From assembly GCF_002754195.1 (NCBI RefSeq), contig NZ_PEEU01000001.1, positions 5,580,001 through 5,644,000 of the forward strand: a DNA stretch of 64,000 bases, read 5' to 3'. Within the stretch, counting starts at the first letter, position 1, and each line of letters opens with the position of its first letter. The DNA is from Flavobacterium sp. 9 (GTDB taxonomy: Bacteria > Bacteroidota > Bacteroidia > Flavobacteriales > Flavobacteriaceae). Below the pieces are notes generated by a model, which did not search any database, had not been told where the DNA came from, and saw only the letters and a list, made by a program, of their open reading frames with translations. This document shows positions 1 through 8,793 of the stretch, piece after piece. The position numbers and the translations under genes were made by a program.

Positions 1-2
1 AT

Positions 3-131
3 TCAGAATTGCCAAATGATGAGGTTTTCTGGGAGAATTGTAAATCATGCGTCAATTGCCCAATTTTAATGAGCAAAGAAAGAAAAAACTGTTTGTGTAC
101 GGCAATGTTATATGATCCGAAAAAGGCATAA
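3..131 (+). CDS. C-terminal fragment of a Cys-rich protein (cut by the left edge)
   Basis: An open frame enters from the left edge and stops at TAA 129-131, giving 42 C-terminal residues. Five cysteines lie in a short stretch (spacing C-x2-C-x2-C, then C-x-C further on), which suggests a metal-binding or disulfide-bonded tail. Codon use looks coding. The start and most of the protein lie outside the window. I do not recognise the family and assign no function. Confidence 0.5.
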   Translation, partial: SELPNDEVFWENCKSCVNCPILMSKERKNCLCTAMLYDPKKA

Positions 132-153
132 GTTTTGTATTATTTTGTAAAGT

Positions 154-186
154 GTAGTTTCTACGGGCAGTGTCATTAGGTTAAGG
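154..186 (+). repeat. Dispersed short repeat, copy 1
   Basis: This segment carries a variant of the core CAATGTCATTAAGTTAAG (here CAGTGTCATTAGGTTAAG), preceded by a GTAGTTTCTACGG-like stretch. Related copies lie at 1078-1117 on the same strand and at 36035-36068 on the opposite strand. All three are intergenic. Confidence 0.6.
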
Positions 187-230
187 AAAAACGCAATGGA
201 ACAATTTGTAAGGACAATAATTTATCACTT

Positions 231-454
231 TGTTTCTGTTCCATCGGAACATTTCATCGGTAGTAGCCCAATAAATGCGTCGTTTTTGCACGTTCCGTAG
301 GAACGTTTGGTTTTATGAATATTTGATTTTATAAATAATATTGATAAAAACAAATATGGATTACATATAGAATTTCTCAAACGTCCCAATGGGACGATGT
401 TTCTCTCGATGCATTTTTTTCTACCGATGAGTTGTTCCGATGGAACACAATCTG
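231..454. mobile_element. MITE-like palindromic element with nested palindromes and flanking direct repeats
   Basis: The outer arms 237-263 and 421-447 are inverted copies of each other with two mismatches, and each contains the sub-palindrome TGTTCCATCGGAACA. Inside lie two further sub-palindromes, CGTTCCGTAGGAACG near 290 and CGTCCCAATGGGACG near 382, which face each other in a weaker second pair of arms. The same 10 bp, TTTATCACTT, flank the element at 221-230 and 455-464, as a target-site duplication would. The right duplication covers the stop codon of the neighbouring isochorismatase-family gene. No transposase is present, so any mobility would need help in trans. Confidence 0.6.
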
Positions 455-458
455 TTTA

Positions 459-1001
459 TCACTTAATAAAGGTTTTAAGCACAATCTTAAAAAGTTCAGT
501 TTCTGCTTTTTCCAGCCATTCAAACGCAAGCATATCTTTGGTAATTATTTCAGCACCATTTTGCTGCATTCTTTGTAATGCTCTTTCTTTATCAATTGGA
601 TTTCGGGTTCCTACAGCCGAATCTAATATAAAAACTTTATAGCCTAATTCCAGAAAATCCAAAACTGTTTGTTGAACGCAAATATGAGCTTCGGTTCCTG
701 CGACAATAATTTGTTTTCTTTCTTTTTGGATATGTTCCAGAAGATTTCCTTCGCGAAATGCCGAAAAATAAGTCTTTGTGACAATGTCAATTTCTTCAAA
801 TTTCTCTCTGATTATCGCCGGTGTAGTTCCAATTTTCTCCGGACAATGTTCCGTTAAAAGCATTGGAATTCCAATTGTTTTAGCCAAATCTATTGCCCAG
901 ATTACATTTTTCATTACCTCTTGATTTTCATAAATCTTTGGCAATAATTTTTCCTGTACATCAATGACAAGCAACGTAGAATTTGATGGTAAAATCTTCA
1001 T
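459..1001 (-). CDS. Isochorismatase-family cysteine hydrolase
   Basis: The 180-residue protein has the fold signature of the isochorismatase/nicotinamidase-like cysteine hydrolases. The probable triad is Asp14 in VIDVQ, Lys76 in TKTYFSAF and Cys108 in AGTEAHICV. The length suits the single-domain, YcaC-like branch, which hydrolyses small amides or related compounds; the substrate cannot be read from sequence. No signal peptide is visible, so it is probably cytoplasmic. It stands alone on the minus strand. A MITE-like element ends at its stop codon, so the last few residues may have been altered by that insertion. A candidate -7 promoter element lies 30 bp upstream of the ATG. Confidence 0.85.
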   Translation of the reverse strand: MKILPSNSTLLVIDVQEKLLPKIYENQEVMKNVIWAIDLAKTIGIPMLLTEHCPEKIGTTPAIIREKFEEIDIVTKTYFSAFREGNLLEHIQKERKQIIVAGTEAHICVQQTVLDFLELGYKVFILDSAVGTRNPIDKERALQRMQQNGAEIITKDMLAFEWLEKAETELFKIVLKTFIK

Positions 1002-1030
1002 ATACTTTAGTTTTTAGAATGCAATTCAAC

Positions 1031-1038
1031 CAAATTTA
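1031..1038 (-). promoter_or_regulatory. Candidate -7 element for the isochorismatase-family gene
   Basis: Read on the minus strand this is TAAATTTG, an exact match to the Bacteroidota -7 consensus TAnnTTTG, 30 bp upstream of the start codon at 1001. I see no good TTTG -33 box at the expected spacing, so support is partial. Confidence 0.4.
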
Positions 1039-1077
1039 GTAAAAAAGTCGATTACTTCACTTACATTAATTAGTAAA

Positions 1078-1117
1078 GTATAGTCCCTGAAGGCAATGTC
1101 ATTAAGTTAAGCTTTTA
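1078..1117 (+). repeat. Dispersed short repeat, copy 2
   Basis: It contains the core CAATGTCATTAAGTTAAG exactly, preceded by GTATAGTCCCTGAAGG. It is the same family as 154-186 and 36035-36068, and it adjoins the palindromic element at 1123-1237. Confidence 0.65.
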
Positions 1118-1122
1118 GAAAA

Positions 1123-1237
1123 TAAAATTCGTTTTTATCCGCGTTTTCGCTTTAGCGAATCAGTAAAATCAGTGTCTAATTTTGACGCGGATAAAACAGA
1201 TTTACTTCGTAAAAACGCAGATAAAAACGGATTTTTC
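1123..1237. repeat. Imperfect palindrome of about 115 bp
   Basis: The left half carries TTTTTATCCGCGTTTTCGC. The right half carries the inverse of a close variant (GCGGATAAAACAGATTTAC and AACGCAGATAAAAACGGA). The transcript could fold into one long imperfect hairpin. No ORF is present. It looks like a dispersed intergenic palindrome rather than a terminator, since no gene ends next to it. Confidence 0.5.
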
Positions 1238-1575
1238 TAATTACTTTCTTAATTAAACTGTTAAGTGATCAAAATCAAGGATATCACGGGTGAATTTTAT
1301 GTCTTTTCGCGGAACGCATTTTTTTGTTATATATCATAAAAGGGAATAAAAATTAGCGAAATGTAGCGAGAAATAAAATATGTTTAAATGTTTAATGTGT
1401 TGATAATTAGTATTTTGTATATTTGGCTTAATGATTGCCTGAGTTTTCGAGATCGCAAAATTAAGGGCATAATTAGACTGATTTATTCTAAGAAATATCA
1501 GAGTAATAATTTGAACTTAAAAAAAACACATATCGTCATTGTCCATACTTTATTACTCATTAAATATTAAATCTT

Positions 1576-2346
1576 ATGACAAAATCAAAATCCATAATTC
1601 TTATTCACGGAAATTTTGTAAACGACCTTACCTGGACAAAATGGAAAACCCATTACGAACAAAAAGGATACACGGTTTACACACCAGCTAATCCGGGACA
1701 CGAAGGAGTTCCGGCAGATTTAAGAAATCAGGTTCATCCTGCGCTTACCAGAACAGGATTTATTGATATAATAAACAATCTTTTGGAACTAATTAAAACC
1801 TTGCCGGAAAAACCATTAGTTGTTGGACATTCTATGGCAGGAATGGCGGTAATGAAATTGTTAGAATTAGATAAAGTTTCTGCAGCAGTAAGTATTGACG
1901 GCGCACCGCCAAAGAATGTGTTTCCGCCACTTTCGACCTTAAAAGCAGCACTTCCTGCATTTGGTTTTTTTTCCAGCAAAAAGTACTTTTTGGGAAGCCG
2001 CGATTGGTACGATAAAAACTTTTTCAACACATTGCCGGAATCCGAAAGAGCAAAAGCTTATGATGCCGTTGCAGTGCCGGAAAGTTTTAAAGTAAACAGA
2101 GAATTGGTATTAAACTCTTTTTCTAACATTGATTTTAAAAAACCGCATCAGCCTATATTATTTATTGGCGGCGGAAGTGATAATATATTTTCGCCTGCAT
2201 TGACAACCACATTGGCAAATAAATATTCAGATAAAAATAGTCGTGTCGATTTGAAGATATTTCAAGGAAAAAGCCACTTTATTTGTGGTGAAAAAGGGTG
2301 GGAATCCGTTGCAGATTATATTTTAGATTGGTACGAAGGATTATAA
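1576..2346 (+). CDS. Alpha/beta hydrolase
   Basis: This 256-residue protein has the alpha/beta-hydrolase fold. The oxyanion-hole stretch is ILIHGN near residues 8-13. The nucleophile elbow GHSMAG puts the catalytic serine at Ser86; Asp202 (GGSDN) and His234 (GKSHF) complete a plausible triad. It lacks a signal peptide and is probably cytoplasmic. It resembles small esterase/EstA-like hydrolases, but the substrate is unknown. A second, different alpha/beta hydrolase starts 90 bp downstream on the same strand, so the two may be expressed together, perhaps in detoxification or ester metabolism (inference). Confidence 0.85.
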   Translation: MTKSKSIILIHGNFVNDLTWTKWKTHYEQKGYTVYTPANPGHEGVPADLRNQVHPALTRTGFIDIINNLLELIKTLPEKPLVVGHSMAGMAVMKLLELDKVSAAVSIDGAPPKNVFPPLSTLKAALPAFGFFSSKKYFLGSRDWYDKNFFNTLPESERAKAYDAVAVPESFKVNRELVLNSFSNIDFKKPHQPILFIGGGSDNIFSPALTTTLANKYSDKNSRVDLKIFQGKSHFICGEKGWESVADYILDWYEGL

Positions 2347-2436
2347 AACTTCACAAAACACTTTAGTTTAGAGAACAAAGTTAAGTAAGACAAATTCAAT
2401 TTTAAATCATTAATAAACCCATTAAACGAAATTAAA

Positions 2437-3258
2437 ATGAGCAAGTTTACAGTAAAAGACGGAACAGAGATTTATTACAAAGATTTGGGAACAGGACAGC
2501 CAATTTTTTTTCATCACGGTTGGCCATTGTCTGCAGACGATTGGGATGCACAAATATTTTTTTTCTTAGAGCAAGGCTATAGAGTAATTGCTCACGACAG
2601 ACGCGGACACGGCAGATCTACACAAACTGCGACAGGAAATGAAATGGATACTTATGCAGCTGATGTTGATGAATTGACAACATTTTTGGGCTTAAAAGAT
2701 GCAATACATGTTGGACATTCAACCGGAGGTGGAGAAGCAATACATTACGCAGCAAAATACGGAAAAAACAAAGTTTCGAAAGTTGTACTTATCAGTGCCG
2801 TAACGCCTTATATGATTGTTGATGACAATAATCCAAACGGAGTTCCATTGGCAGTTTTTGATGATATTCGTTTTAATACGGCCAATAACAGACACCAATT
2901 TTATATTGATATAACATTTCCGTTTTACGGATATAATAGAGAAGGAGCTGATATCAAAAAAGGAATTCAGGACAATTGGTGGCGTCAGGGAATGAATGGC
3001 GGAATTAAAGCGCATTATGATTGTATAAAAGCATTTTCGGAAACTAATTTTACCGAAGATCTTAAAAGTGTTGATGTTCCTGTATTGATATTGCACGGAG
3101 AAGACGATCAGATTGTTCCGTATGCAACGACCGCTTTGAGAGCAATTGATCTTTTGAAAAACGGAAAAATCATTACTTATCCTGGTTTACCTCACGGAAT
3201 GCCAACAACTCATGCCGCAACAATTAATGCAGATTTATTGGCATTTATTAAATCTTAG
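2437..3258 (+). CDS. Alpha/beta hydrolase of the non-heme chloroperoxidase/arylesterase type
   Basis: The 273-residue protein matches the non-heme (cofactor-free) haloperoxidase/arylesterase branch in length and motifs. It has HHGWPLS near residues 26-32 (oxyanion region), RRGHGRS near 55-61 and the nucleophile elbow GHSTGGG with Ser95. Asp224 (GEDDQIVP) and His253 (LPHGMP) complete the triad. Members hydrolyse esters and can form peracids with peroxide; the true substrate is unknown. No signal peptide is seen. A clear intrinsic terminator follows at 3312-3338, so the short unit of two hydrolases ends here. Confidence 0.88.
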   Translation: MSKFTVKDGTEIYYKDLGTGQPIFFHHGWPLSADDWDAQIFFFLEQGYRVIAHDRRGHGRSTQTATGNEMDTYAADVDELTTFLGLKDAIHVGHSTGGGEAIHYAAKYGKNKVSKVVLISAVTPYMIVDDNNPNGVPLAVFDDIRFNTANNRHQFYIDITFPFYGYNREGADIKKGIQDNWWRQGMNGGIKAHYDCIKAFSETNFTEDLKSVDVPVLILHGEDDQIVPYATTALRAIDLLKNGKIITYPGLPHGMPTTHAATINADLLAFIKS

Positions 3259-3311
3259 TAATCAAAATTTAAATAACATATAAGCGTTGTTATTTATTTT
3301 GGTAATATCAT

Positions 3312-3338
3312 AACCTCTTCATTCCGAAGAGGTTTTTT
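3312..3338 (+). terminator. Intrinsic terminator after the hydrolase pair
   Basis: AACCTCTTC and GAAGAGGTT form a 9-bp stem with a 5-nt loop, followed by a run of T. It lies 54 bp after the hydrolase stop codon. Confidence 0.85.
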
Positions 3339-3550
3339 ATTTTTGATTCTTCCACGAAAGTGAATTTTGATTTTAAGATATGATTTATTAAAGTATAATT
3401 TTCTGTTAAATAATTCTAGAATAAAATTTATTTCTGTTCTTTGCACCTTAGGATTTATTAAGAAAATGATTAAGGTAGTCTTAAGACGTCGTTTTTATAA
3501 TGCAATATTATAATAGACAATGAGTTTAGACTAATTATCATATTTAAGTT

Positions 3551-4072
3551 ATGGACAATAGAAAGTTTATATTAAGTTTAAAAAAAGGTAATGAGGCTTC
3601 TTTCAAGGAAGCTTACCTTAATTACTATGATAAACTGATCAATATTGCCAGACGATTTAACTTTACAGTACTTACTCCGCAGGATTTTGTTCAGGAAACT
3701 TTTTTAAGACTTTATAATAAAAGAGAATTGCTTAACGAAGACGTTTTGTTCGATAAACAATTGTTCACGATTTGCAAGAACATTATCATCAATCACGTAA
3801 ACCGCGAGAATAAAATCATTCAGCTTGATTCTTTTCACGTTCAAGCCGAAGAAGAAGACACAGAAACCGAAGTTTTTGAAGAAAGACAAGAAATATTATA
3901 TAATTTCATAAATCTTCTTCCGGAGCAACAACAAAAAATATATACACTACACAAACTGGAAAACCTTAGTTATAAGGAGATTGCAGCAATGACAGAGCTT
4001 TCTGAGAAGACAATTGCCAATCATATTTATCTCGCCAGTAAATTTATTCGAAAAAAAATCGAAAACCATTAG
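3551..4072 (+). CDS. ECF-type RNA polymerase sigma factor
   Basis: This 173-residue sigma-70-family protein has a region 2 in the first ~80 residues (including TPQDFVQETFLRLYNKR) and a region 4 helix-turn-helix at the C-terminus (LSYKEIAAMTELSEKTIANHI). Such ECF factors in Bacteroidota control TonB-dependent receptors and are held by a FecR-type anti-sigma factor. Both partners lie directly downstream: FecR at 4342 and the receptor at 5285. The arrangement implies a cell-surface signalling unit in which receptor occupancy frees the sigma factor (inference from the FecI/FecR paradigm). Confidence 0.9.
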   Translation: MDNRKFILSLKKGNEASFKEAYLNYYDKLINIARRFNFTVLTPQDFVQETFLRLYNKRELLNEDVLFDKQLFTICKNIIINHVNRENKIIQLDSFHVQAEEEDTETEVFEERQEILYNFINLLPEQQQKIYTLHKLENLSYKEIAAMTELSEKTIANHIYLASKFIRKKIENH

Positions 4073-4113
4073 GAACTTTTGTGATCTCGTTTGTTATATA
4101 TAAAAACGACATC

Positions 4114-4329
4114 ATGAAAACCAATATAGAAGCTTACAAAACAGATATTACAACCAAGGAAGACGCACGTTTTATTGTAAGGCTTCTTCAATTTGTTATT
4201 TCTGATTGTATCATGAATTTTGATTTAGAAGATTCTAATCATGTTCTAAAAATCGAAACCAACAGAGAAATTAAAGAAATGGTTTATGGTGTTTTTAATA
4301 AACAAGGATTTTATTGTCAGAAACTTTAA
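4114..4329 (+). CDS. Small conserved-type protein, unknown function
   Basis: I choose ATG 4114 (71 residues) over an upstream GTG at 4081, because the segment between them is not protein-like and ATG 4114 begins a natural MKTNIEAYKTDI start. The pattern 'TDITTKEDARFIVRLL...NFDLED...VLKIE' resembles short proteins I associate with Bacteroidota that look like a heavy-metal-associated (HMA)-like beta-alpha-beta fold without the metal cysteines. That resemblance is from memory and unproven. It sits between the sigma factor and fecR, separated from fecR by only 12 bp, so it is probably co-transcribed with them. Confidence 0.65.
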   Translation: MKTNIEAYKTDITTKEDARFIVRLLQFVISDCIMNFDLEDSNHVLKIETNREIKEMVYGVFNKQGFYCQKL

Positions 4330-4341
4330 TGCCCCAAAGAT

Positions 4342-5184
4342 ATGAGTGATAAAAAAATAGAAGACGAATTAAAAAAGATCTGGGACGAAGTTCCTATTTC
4401 GCACTCTGATAGTGAGAAAGAAGCTTCGTGGGAAGATTTTCAATCTAAAGCTTTTTCGGCAAAGAAGCCAAAATTTAAGATTTGGCGTTATGCGGCAGCA
4501 GCGGCAGTTTTAGTATTTGCATTGATTGGAACCGGACTTTATTTTAACAGAGATTCTGTAACGCAAAATACAATAGTTGCTACTAATGTAATTGAAAATA
4601 CAACATCGAAAATAAAAACTGTTTTCTTACCGGATAGTTCCAGAGTTGAGTTAAGTCCTAATTCTAAACTTTCATACGCTGATAATTTCCAAACCAACAG
4701 AAAAATAGAAATTGAAGGCGAAGGATATTTTAAAGTTCAAAAAGACAAAAAACATCCTTTTCAGGTTTTTTGCAAAGAAACAACAACAACAGTTTTAGGA
4801 ACTTCATTTACGGTAAAAGGAAGTTCAAAAAATAGTGTGAGTGTTTCTCTTTTTGAAGGAAGCGTTGAAATGAGCGTTAAAAATCAGGACAAAAAATGGA
4901 TTCTTGTTCCGGGCGAAACATTTACGTATGCAAACAATACGGCTGAAGTAACGGAGTTTAGCAGGTTTGTAGATTTTGACAACCAAAAATTAACCGATGT
5001 AAGCGTTTATATTCAGGAGAATTACGGTTATAAAGTGATAATTCCCGCAGAATATTCTAATCAGCGAATTACGGTAAGAATCAATAAAAAAGAAGATTTA
5101 AAAATAATTGTACAATTAATATCAGAAATGTATAACCTAAACTTTGAAATAAACGATGAATTAAAAGAAGTTACTTTTCAATAG
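4342..5184 (+). CDS. FecR-type anti-sigma factor
   Basis: The 280-residue protein has an N-terminal cytoplasmic part (residues 1-48), a single transmembrane segment near 49-67 (RYAAAAAVLVFALIGTGLYF) and a periplasmic FecR domain (about 90-190, with VFLPDSSRVELSPNSKLSY and EGEGYFKV). A small C-terminal DUF4974-like domain follows (about 210-280). It would hold the ECF sigma factor encoded at 3551 and release it when the downstream receptor signals through its N-terminal STN domain. It lies 12 bp after the small gene and about 100 bp before the receptor; a short stem-loop separates the two. Confidence 0.92.
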   Translation: MSDKKIEDELKKIWDEVPISHSDSEKEASWEDFQSKAFSAKKPKFKIWRYAAAAAVLVFALIGTGLYFNRDSVTQNTIVATNVIENTTSKIKTVFLPDSSRVELSPNSKLSYADNFQTNRKIEIEGEGYFKVQKDKKHPFQVFCKETTTTVLGTSFTVKGSSKNSVSVSLFEGSVEMSVKNQDKKWILVPGETFTYANNTAEVTEFSRFVDFDNQKLTDVSVYIQENYGYKVIIPAEYSNQRITVRINKKEDLKIIVQLISEMYNLNFEINDELKEVTFQ

Positions 5185-5192
5185 AAAAGAAA

Positions 5193-5223
5193 AGGATGCA
5201 CTAGCCGCGAAACTACACATCCT
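5193..5223 (+). promoter_or_regulatory. Stem-loop between fecR and the TonB receptor gene
   Basis: AGGATG and CATCCT can pair across a 19-nt loop, and a second weak hairpin (GGATAGT with ACTATTCC) follows at about 5235-5254. No T run follows, so this is not a typical terminator. It may mark a processing site or the receptor gene's own leader. Comparable stems sit in front of the other two SusC-type genes of this window. Confidence 0.35.
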
Positions 5224-5284
5224 CCTCATAGTAAGGATAGTATGAAACTATTCCATTTAATAATATTCAAAAATACAAAATTTC

Positions 5285-7897
5285 ATGAAGCATATAATTT
5301 CCGCATGCTTTTTTTTATTCGGTTTAAGTGCGTTTTCCCAAAACGTTACAGTAACGGTAGATAAAACGGTAGCTTTAAAAGAATTCTTTAAACAAATTGA
5401 AAATCAAACCGATTTTAAATTTGCCTTTACAGATCAGATTAATACAAGTCAGCATTATTTTACCCACCAAAAAACATATAAAAATATTGAAATAAAAGAT
5501 CTTGTTAATGAATTAAATAAAACTGCAACAGTTCAGTTTTCGATTGTTGGCAACAACATTTTTGTGAAGCAAAAAGCAACGAAAACAGCTAAAAAAAAAA
5601 ACAAGCTGACCGGACAGGTTTTTGACGATAATAACGAACCTATTATTGGCGCCAATGTTTATATAAAAGAACTGGAAACTGGTGTAACAACAGACAGAAA
5701 CGGAATGTTTGCTATAGACCTGGATAAAGGAAGTTATACGGTTGCGATTAGTTATATTGGTTTAAAAAATAAAGAAACGAAAATAGCTGTATCTGATGAT
5801 GCAAGGATAAATTTTACAATGGATTCTGACAGTCAGGAGCTGGAACAAGTGATCATAACCACCAGTAAAGCTGTTGATGTTAAGAATACTCAAATGAGTG
5901 TTAGTAAGCTTTCGATGGCTGAGATTAAAAGAATTCCGGCTGCTATGGGCGAGCCGGATCCTTTAAAATCATTATTGACATTGCCGGGAGTTACAAACGC
6001 CGGAGAAGCTTCGTCAGGATTTAACGTTCGTGGTGGTGCAGCAGATCAGAATTTAATTCTTTTGGATGGCGCTCCTGTTTATGGTGATTCTCATATGTTT
6101 GGATTCTTCTCTATTTTTAACGCAGATATTATAAGCGGAATAGAATTATACAAAGGTGGGATTCCTTCTAAATTTGGAGGACGTGTTTCTTCAGTTCTTG
6201 ATGTAACACAACAAACCGGAGATTTTGACGAGTATAAAGTTAACGGAGGAATTGGTTTAATATCAAGCCGACTTTTGGTACAGGGACCAATCCAGAAAGG
6301 AAAAGGTTCGTTTATAGTTGCGGGACGTACTTCGTATGCACATTTATTTTTGAAACTGGCAGATAACAGTAATTCAGCGATGTTTTATGATCTTAACGCC
6401 AAATTTAATTACCGTTTTAACGCGAATAACTCTATTGCGTTTTCAGGATATTTTGGGAATGATGTTTTTGATATCGATAATCGTTTTACGAGTACTTTCG
6501 GAAATACTATGGGAACCTTAAACTGGAAGCATAAATTTTCGGATAACTTAAGTACCAATTTATCCGTTTTCTATAGCGATTACAGATTTAATCTTGGCTT
6601 GCCTACAGAATTCTTTAAATGGAATAATAACATTCAGACTTCCGGACTTAAGTATGCCTGGAATCATACTGTATCAGAAAAGCTAAAACTAAATTACGGA
6701 ATCGACGGTCAATATTATAACTTCAATCCGGGAACGGTAGAACCTACCAACTCAGCTTCGCAGTTTAATTACAAGCAATTAGATAGAAAATATGCTTTTG
6801 AATCTTCGGTTTATTTAGACTTCGAACATCAGATTACAGAGAAACTGAATTTAAGATACGGACTTCGTTATAGTATGTTTTATCGTTTAGGAGGCGAAGA
6901 AATAAGCACGTATGAAAATGGGCAAGCGGTAGTTTACAATCCGTTATATCATATTTATGAAAAAGGAACTCCAACGGGAACTATCTCTTATAAAAGCGGA
7001 GAAACGATAAGTAAATTTGATAATCTGGAGCCACGTGCAGCATTGTCGTATGCTTTTAACGACAATACATCTGTAAAAGCAAGTTATAACAGAATGGCAC
7101 AATATATTCATATGTTGTCAAATACACAATCGCCATTGCCAATGACGATCTGGACGCCAAGCGGACCTTTTGCAAAACCACAGATTCTGGATCAGTACGC
7201 GGTAGGATATTTTAAGAACTTTAAAGACAAAGATTATTCTTTTGAAGGAGAATTGTTTTATAAGAAAATCCAAAACCGTATTGATTATATAGACGGAGCT
7301 GATATATTGGCAAATAATAATGTAGAACAGGTAATCCTGAATGGTAAAGCCAGATCATACGGTATGGAATTATCGTTGAGAAAGAATACCGGACGTTTTA
7401 CAGGATGGGTTTCGTATACTTTATCAAGAGCAGAGCAAAAAACACCAGGAAGAACTCCTGAAGAACCGGGTATTGCAAATGGAGAATGGTATTTGTCAGG
7501 ATACGACAAACTGCACAATTTGAGCATTGTAGGAAGTTACGAATACAGTCCTAAATGGTCTTTTAATGGTAATTTCACGCTTCAATCTGGTCAGCCGGTA
7601 ACATATGCAAACGGATATTATGAATTTGGCGGAATCAATATTCCTAATTTTTCTCTTAGAAATGAAAACCGTTTACCACTTTTTCATCACTTAGATTTGG
7701 CAGCGACTTATACGCCAAGACCGGACAAAAAGAAAGGATGGCAAAGTTACTGGGTATTCAGTCTTTATAACGTGTACAATAGAAAAAATGCTGCTTCAAT
7801 CACGTTTACAACAAATGATGATACAGGAGCAAATGAAACCAGAAGACTGTCAATTTTTGGCGTAGTACCTGGAGTTTCTTATAATTTTAAATTTTAA
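5285..7897 (+). CDS. TonB-dependent receptor with STN signalling domain
   Basis: The 870-residue outer-membrane protein starts with a signal peptide (MKHIISACFFLFGLSAFSQ). An STN/secretin-TonB short N-terminal domain follows (about 20-100), typical of receptors that signal to FecR. Then come a carboxypeptidase-regulatory-like beta-sandwich (about 106-190, LTGQVFDDNNEPIIGANV), a plug domain (about 205-330, LPGVTNAGEASSGFNVRGGAADQ) and a 22-strand-type barrel ending in ...VPGVSYNFKF. The ligand cannot be read from sequence. The partner is a DUF4249 lipoprotein 5 bp downstream rather than SusD, a pairing common in Bacteroidota. Confidence 0.93.
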   Translation: MKHIISACFFLFGLSAFSQNVTVTVDKTVALKEFFKQIENQTDFKFAFTDQINTSQHYFTHQKTYKNIEIKDLVNELNKTATVQFSIVGNNIFVKQKATKTAKKKNKLTGQVFDDNNEPIIGANVYIKELETGVTTDRNGMFAIDLDKGSYTVAISYIGLKNKETKIAVSDDARINFTMDSDSQELEQVIITTSKAVDVKNTQMSVSKLSMAEIKRIPAAMGEPDPLKSLLTLPGVTNAGEASSGFNVRGGAADQNLILLDGAPVYGDSHMFGFFSIFNADIISGIELYKGGIPSKFGGRVSSVLDVTQQTGDFDEYKVNGGIGLISSRLLVQGPIQKGKGSFIVAGRTSYAHLFLKLADNSNSAMFYDLNAKFNYRFNANNSIAFSGYFGNDVFDIDNRFTSTFGNTMGTLNWKHKFSDNLSTNLSVFYSDYRFNLGLPTEFFKWNNNIQTSGLKYAWNHTVSEKLKLNYGIDGQYYNFNPGTVEPTNSASQFNYKQLDRKYAFESSVYLDFEHQITEKLNLRYGLRYSMFYRLGGEEISTYENGQAVVYNPLYHIYEKGTPTGTISYKSGETISKFDNLEPRAALSYAFNDNTSVKASYNRMAQYIHMLSNTQSPLPMTIWTPSGPFAKPQILDQYAVGYFKNFKDKDYSFEGELFYKKIQNRIDYIDGADILANNNVEQVILNGKARSYGMELSLRKNTGRFTGWVSYTLSRAEQKTPGRTPEEPGIANGEWYLSGYDKLHNLSIVGSYEYSPKWSFNGNFTLQSGQPVTYANGYYEFGGINIPNFSLRNENRLPLFHHLDLAATYTPRPDKKKGWQSYWVFSLYNVYNRKNAASITFTTNDDTGANETRRLSIFGVVPGVSYNFKF

Positions 7898-7902
7898 TAA
7901 AT

Positions 7903-8748
7903 ATGCAAAGGATTAGAAAGTATAATTTTAAAAGTAAAGCGCTGTTTTTTTTAAGCCTTCTTTCTGTGATGTTTTTTTCATCTTGTGAAGATGTTGTAAA
8001 ACTTGATTTAGAAACCGGAGAAACAAAACTAGTTGTCGATGCAGAAATTATCTGGCAAAAAGGAACTACCGGAAATGTGCAAGTTATTAAAATCAGTAAA
8101 ACTGCACCATATTACAACAATACGACACCAAAGGTTTCTGGAGCACAAGTAAAAGTTGAAAATAGTAATGGAGACGTTTTTACTTTTAATGAAACCGAAC
8201 CGGGTTCTTATGTATGTAATAATTTTGTTCCAGTTCTAAACATGGATTACACACTTTCTGTAACCGCAGAAGGGCAAAGTTTTAAAGCGACCGAAAAGCT
8301 GACATCTGTAACACCAATTGATAGAGTAGAGCAGGAAATTCATAAAGATGCAGTAGGAGATGAGTCAATCGAAATTGTATTTTATTATAAAGATCCGGTT
8401 GATCAGCTCAATTATTATTTGACAGATTACAAAGCTGATTTCCTTTTGTATCCGGAATATACACTTACAGACGATGAATTTTATAACGGAAATGAGATAA
8501 ACAATCGATTCACCAACGACGACGACAAAATACAGCCGGGAAAAACGATTAATATTACACATCGCGGTATTTCTAAAAACTTCTATAATTATATGAACCT
8601 AATTTTAGAAATATACGGTGGAAGTCCATTTTCAATTCCTCCCGGAAACATCAGAGGTAATATCGTGAATACTACTGATTCAAATAATTTTGCTTTCGGT
8701 TATTTCAGACTTTGCGAAGCCGATAAAATAGCATACTTGGTAAAATAA
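7903..8748 (+). CDS. DUF4249-family lipoprotein
   Basis: The 281-residue protein has a lipoprotein signal with the lipid-bearing Cys28 (FFSSC). It then shows the DUF4249 pattern 'CEDVVKLDLETGETKLVVDAEI' and a beta-rich extracellular or periplasmic domain. It begins 5 bp after the TonB-dependent receptor stop codon, so the two are co-translated. DUF4249 proteins regularly accompany this kind of receptor and probably act as its surface-exposed partner, in the way SusD serves SusC (inference; no biochemistry is known to me). Confidence 0.85.
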   Translation: MQRIRKYNFKSKALFFLSLLSVMFFSSCEDVVKLDLETGETKLVVDAEIIWQKGTTGNVQVIKISKTAPYYNNTTPKVSGAQVKVENSNGDVFTFNETEPGSYVCNNFVPVLNMDYTLSVTAEGQSFKATEKLTSVTPIDRVEQEIHKDAVGDESIEIVFYYKDPVDQLNYYLTDYKADFLLYPEYTLTDDEFYNGNEINNRFTNDDDKIQPGKTINITHRGISKNFYNYMNLILEIYGGSPFSIPPGNIRGNIVNTTDSNNFAFGYFRLCEADKIAYLVK

Positions 8749-8793
8749 TAGACACTTAATTAAGTTTTTTTTTGACAATTATGACTTGAAAAA

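Larger units (their letters stand above)
1002..1575. other. Intergenic region of 574 bp with two dispersed repeats
   Basis: Apart from the candidate -7 element and the repeats at 1078-1117 and 1123-1237, I see no gene here. A 60-codon open frame at 1388-1570 has low-complexity, non-protein-like composition and was not accepted. Confidence 0.6.

Noticed and set aside
1388-1570. 60-codon open frame before the first alpha/beta hydrolase
   Set aside because: The composition is low-complexity, with no recognisable pattern or partner, and it lies in an A/T-rich intergenic stretch where such frames occur by chance.
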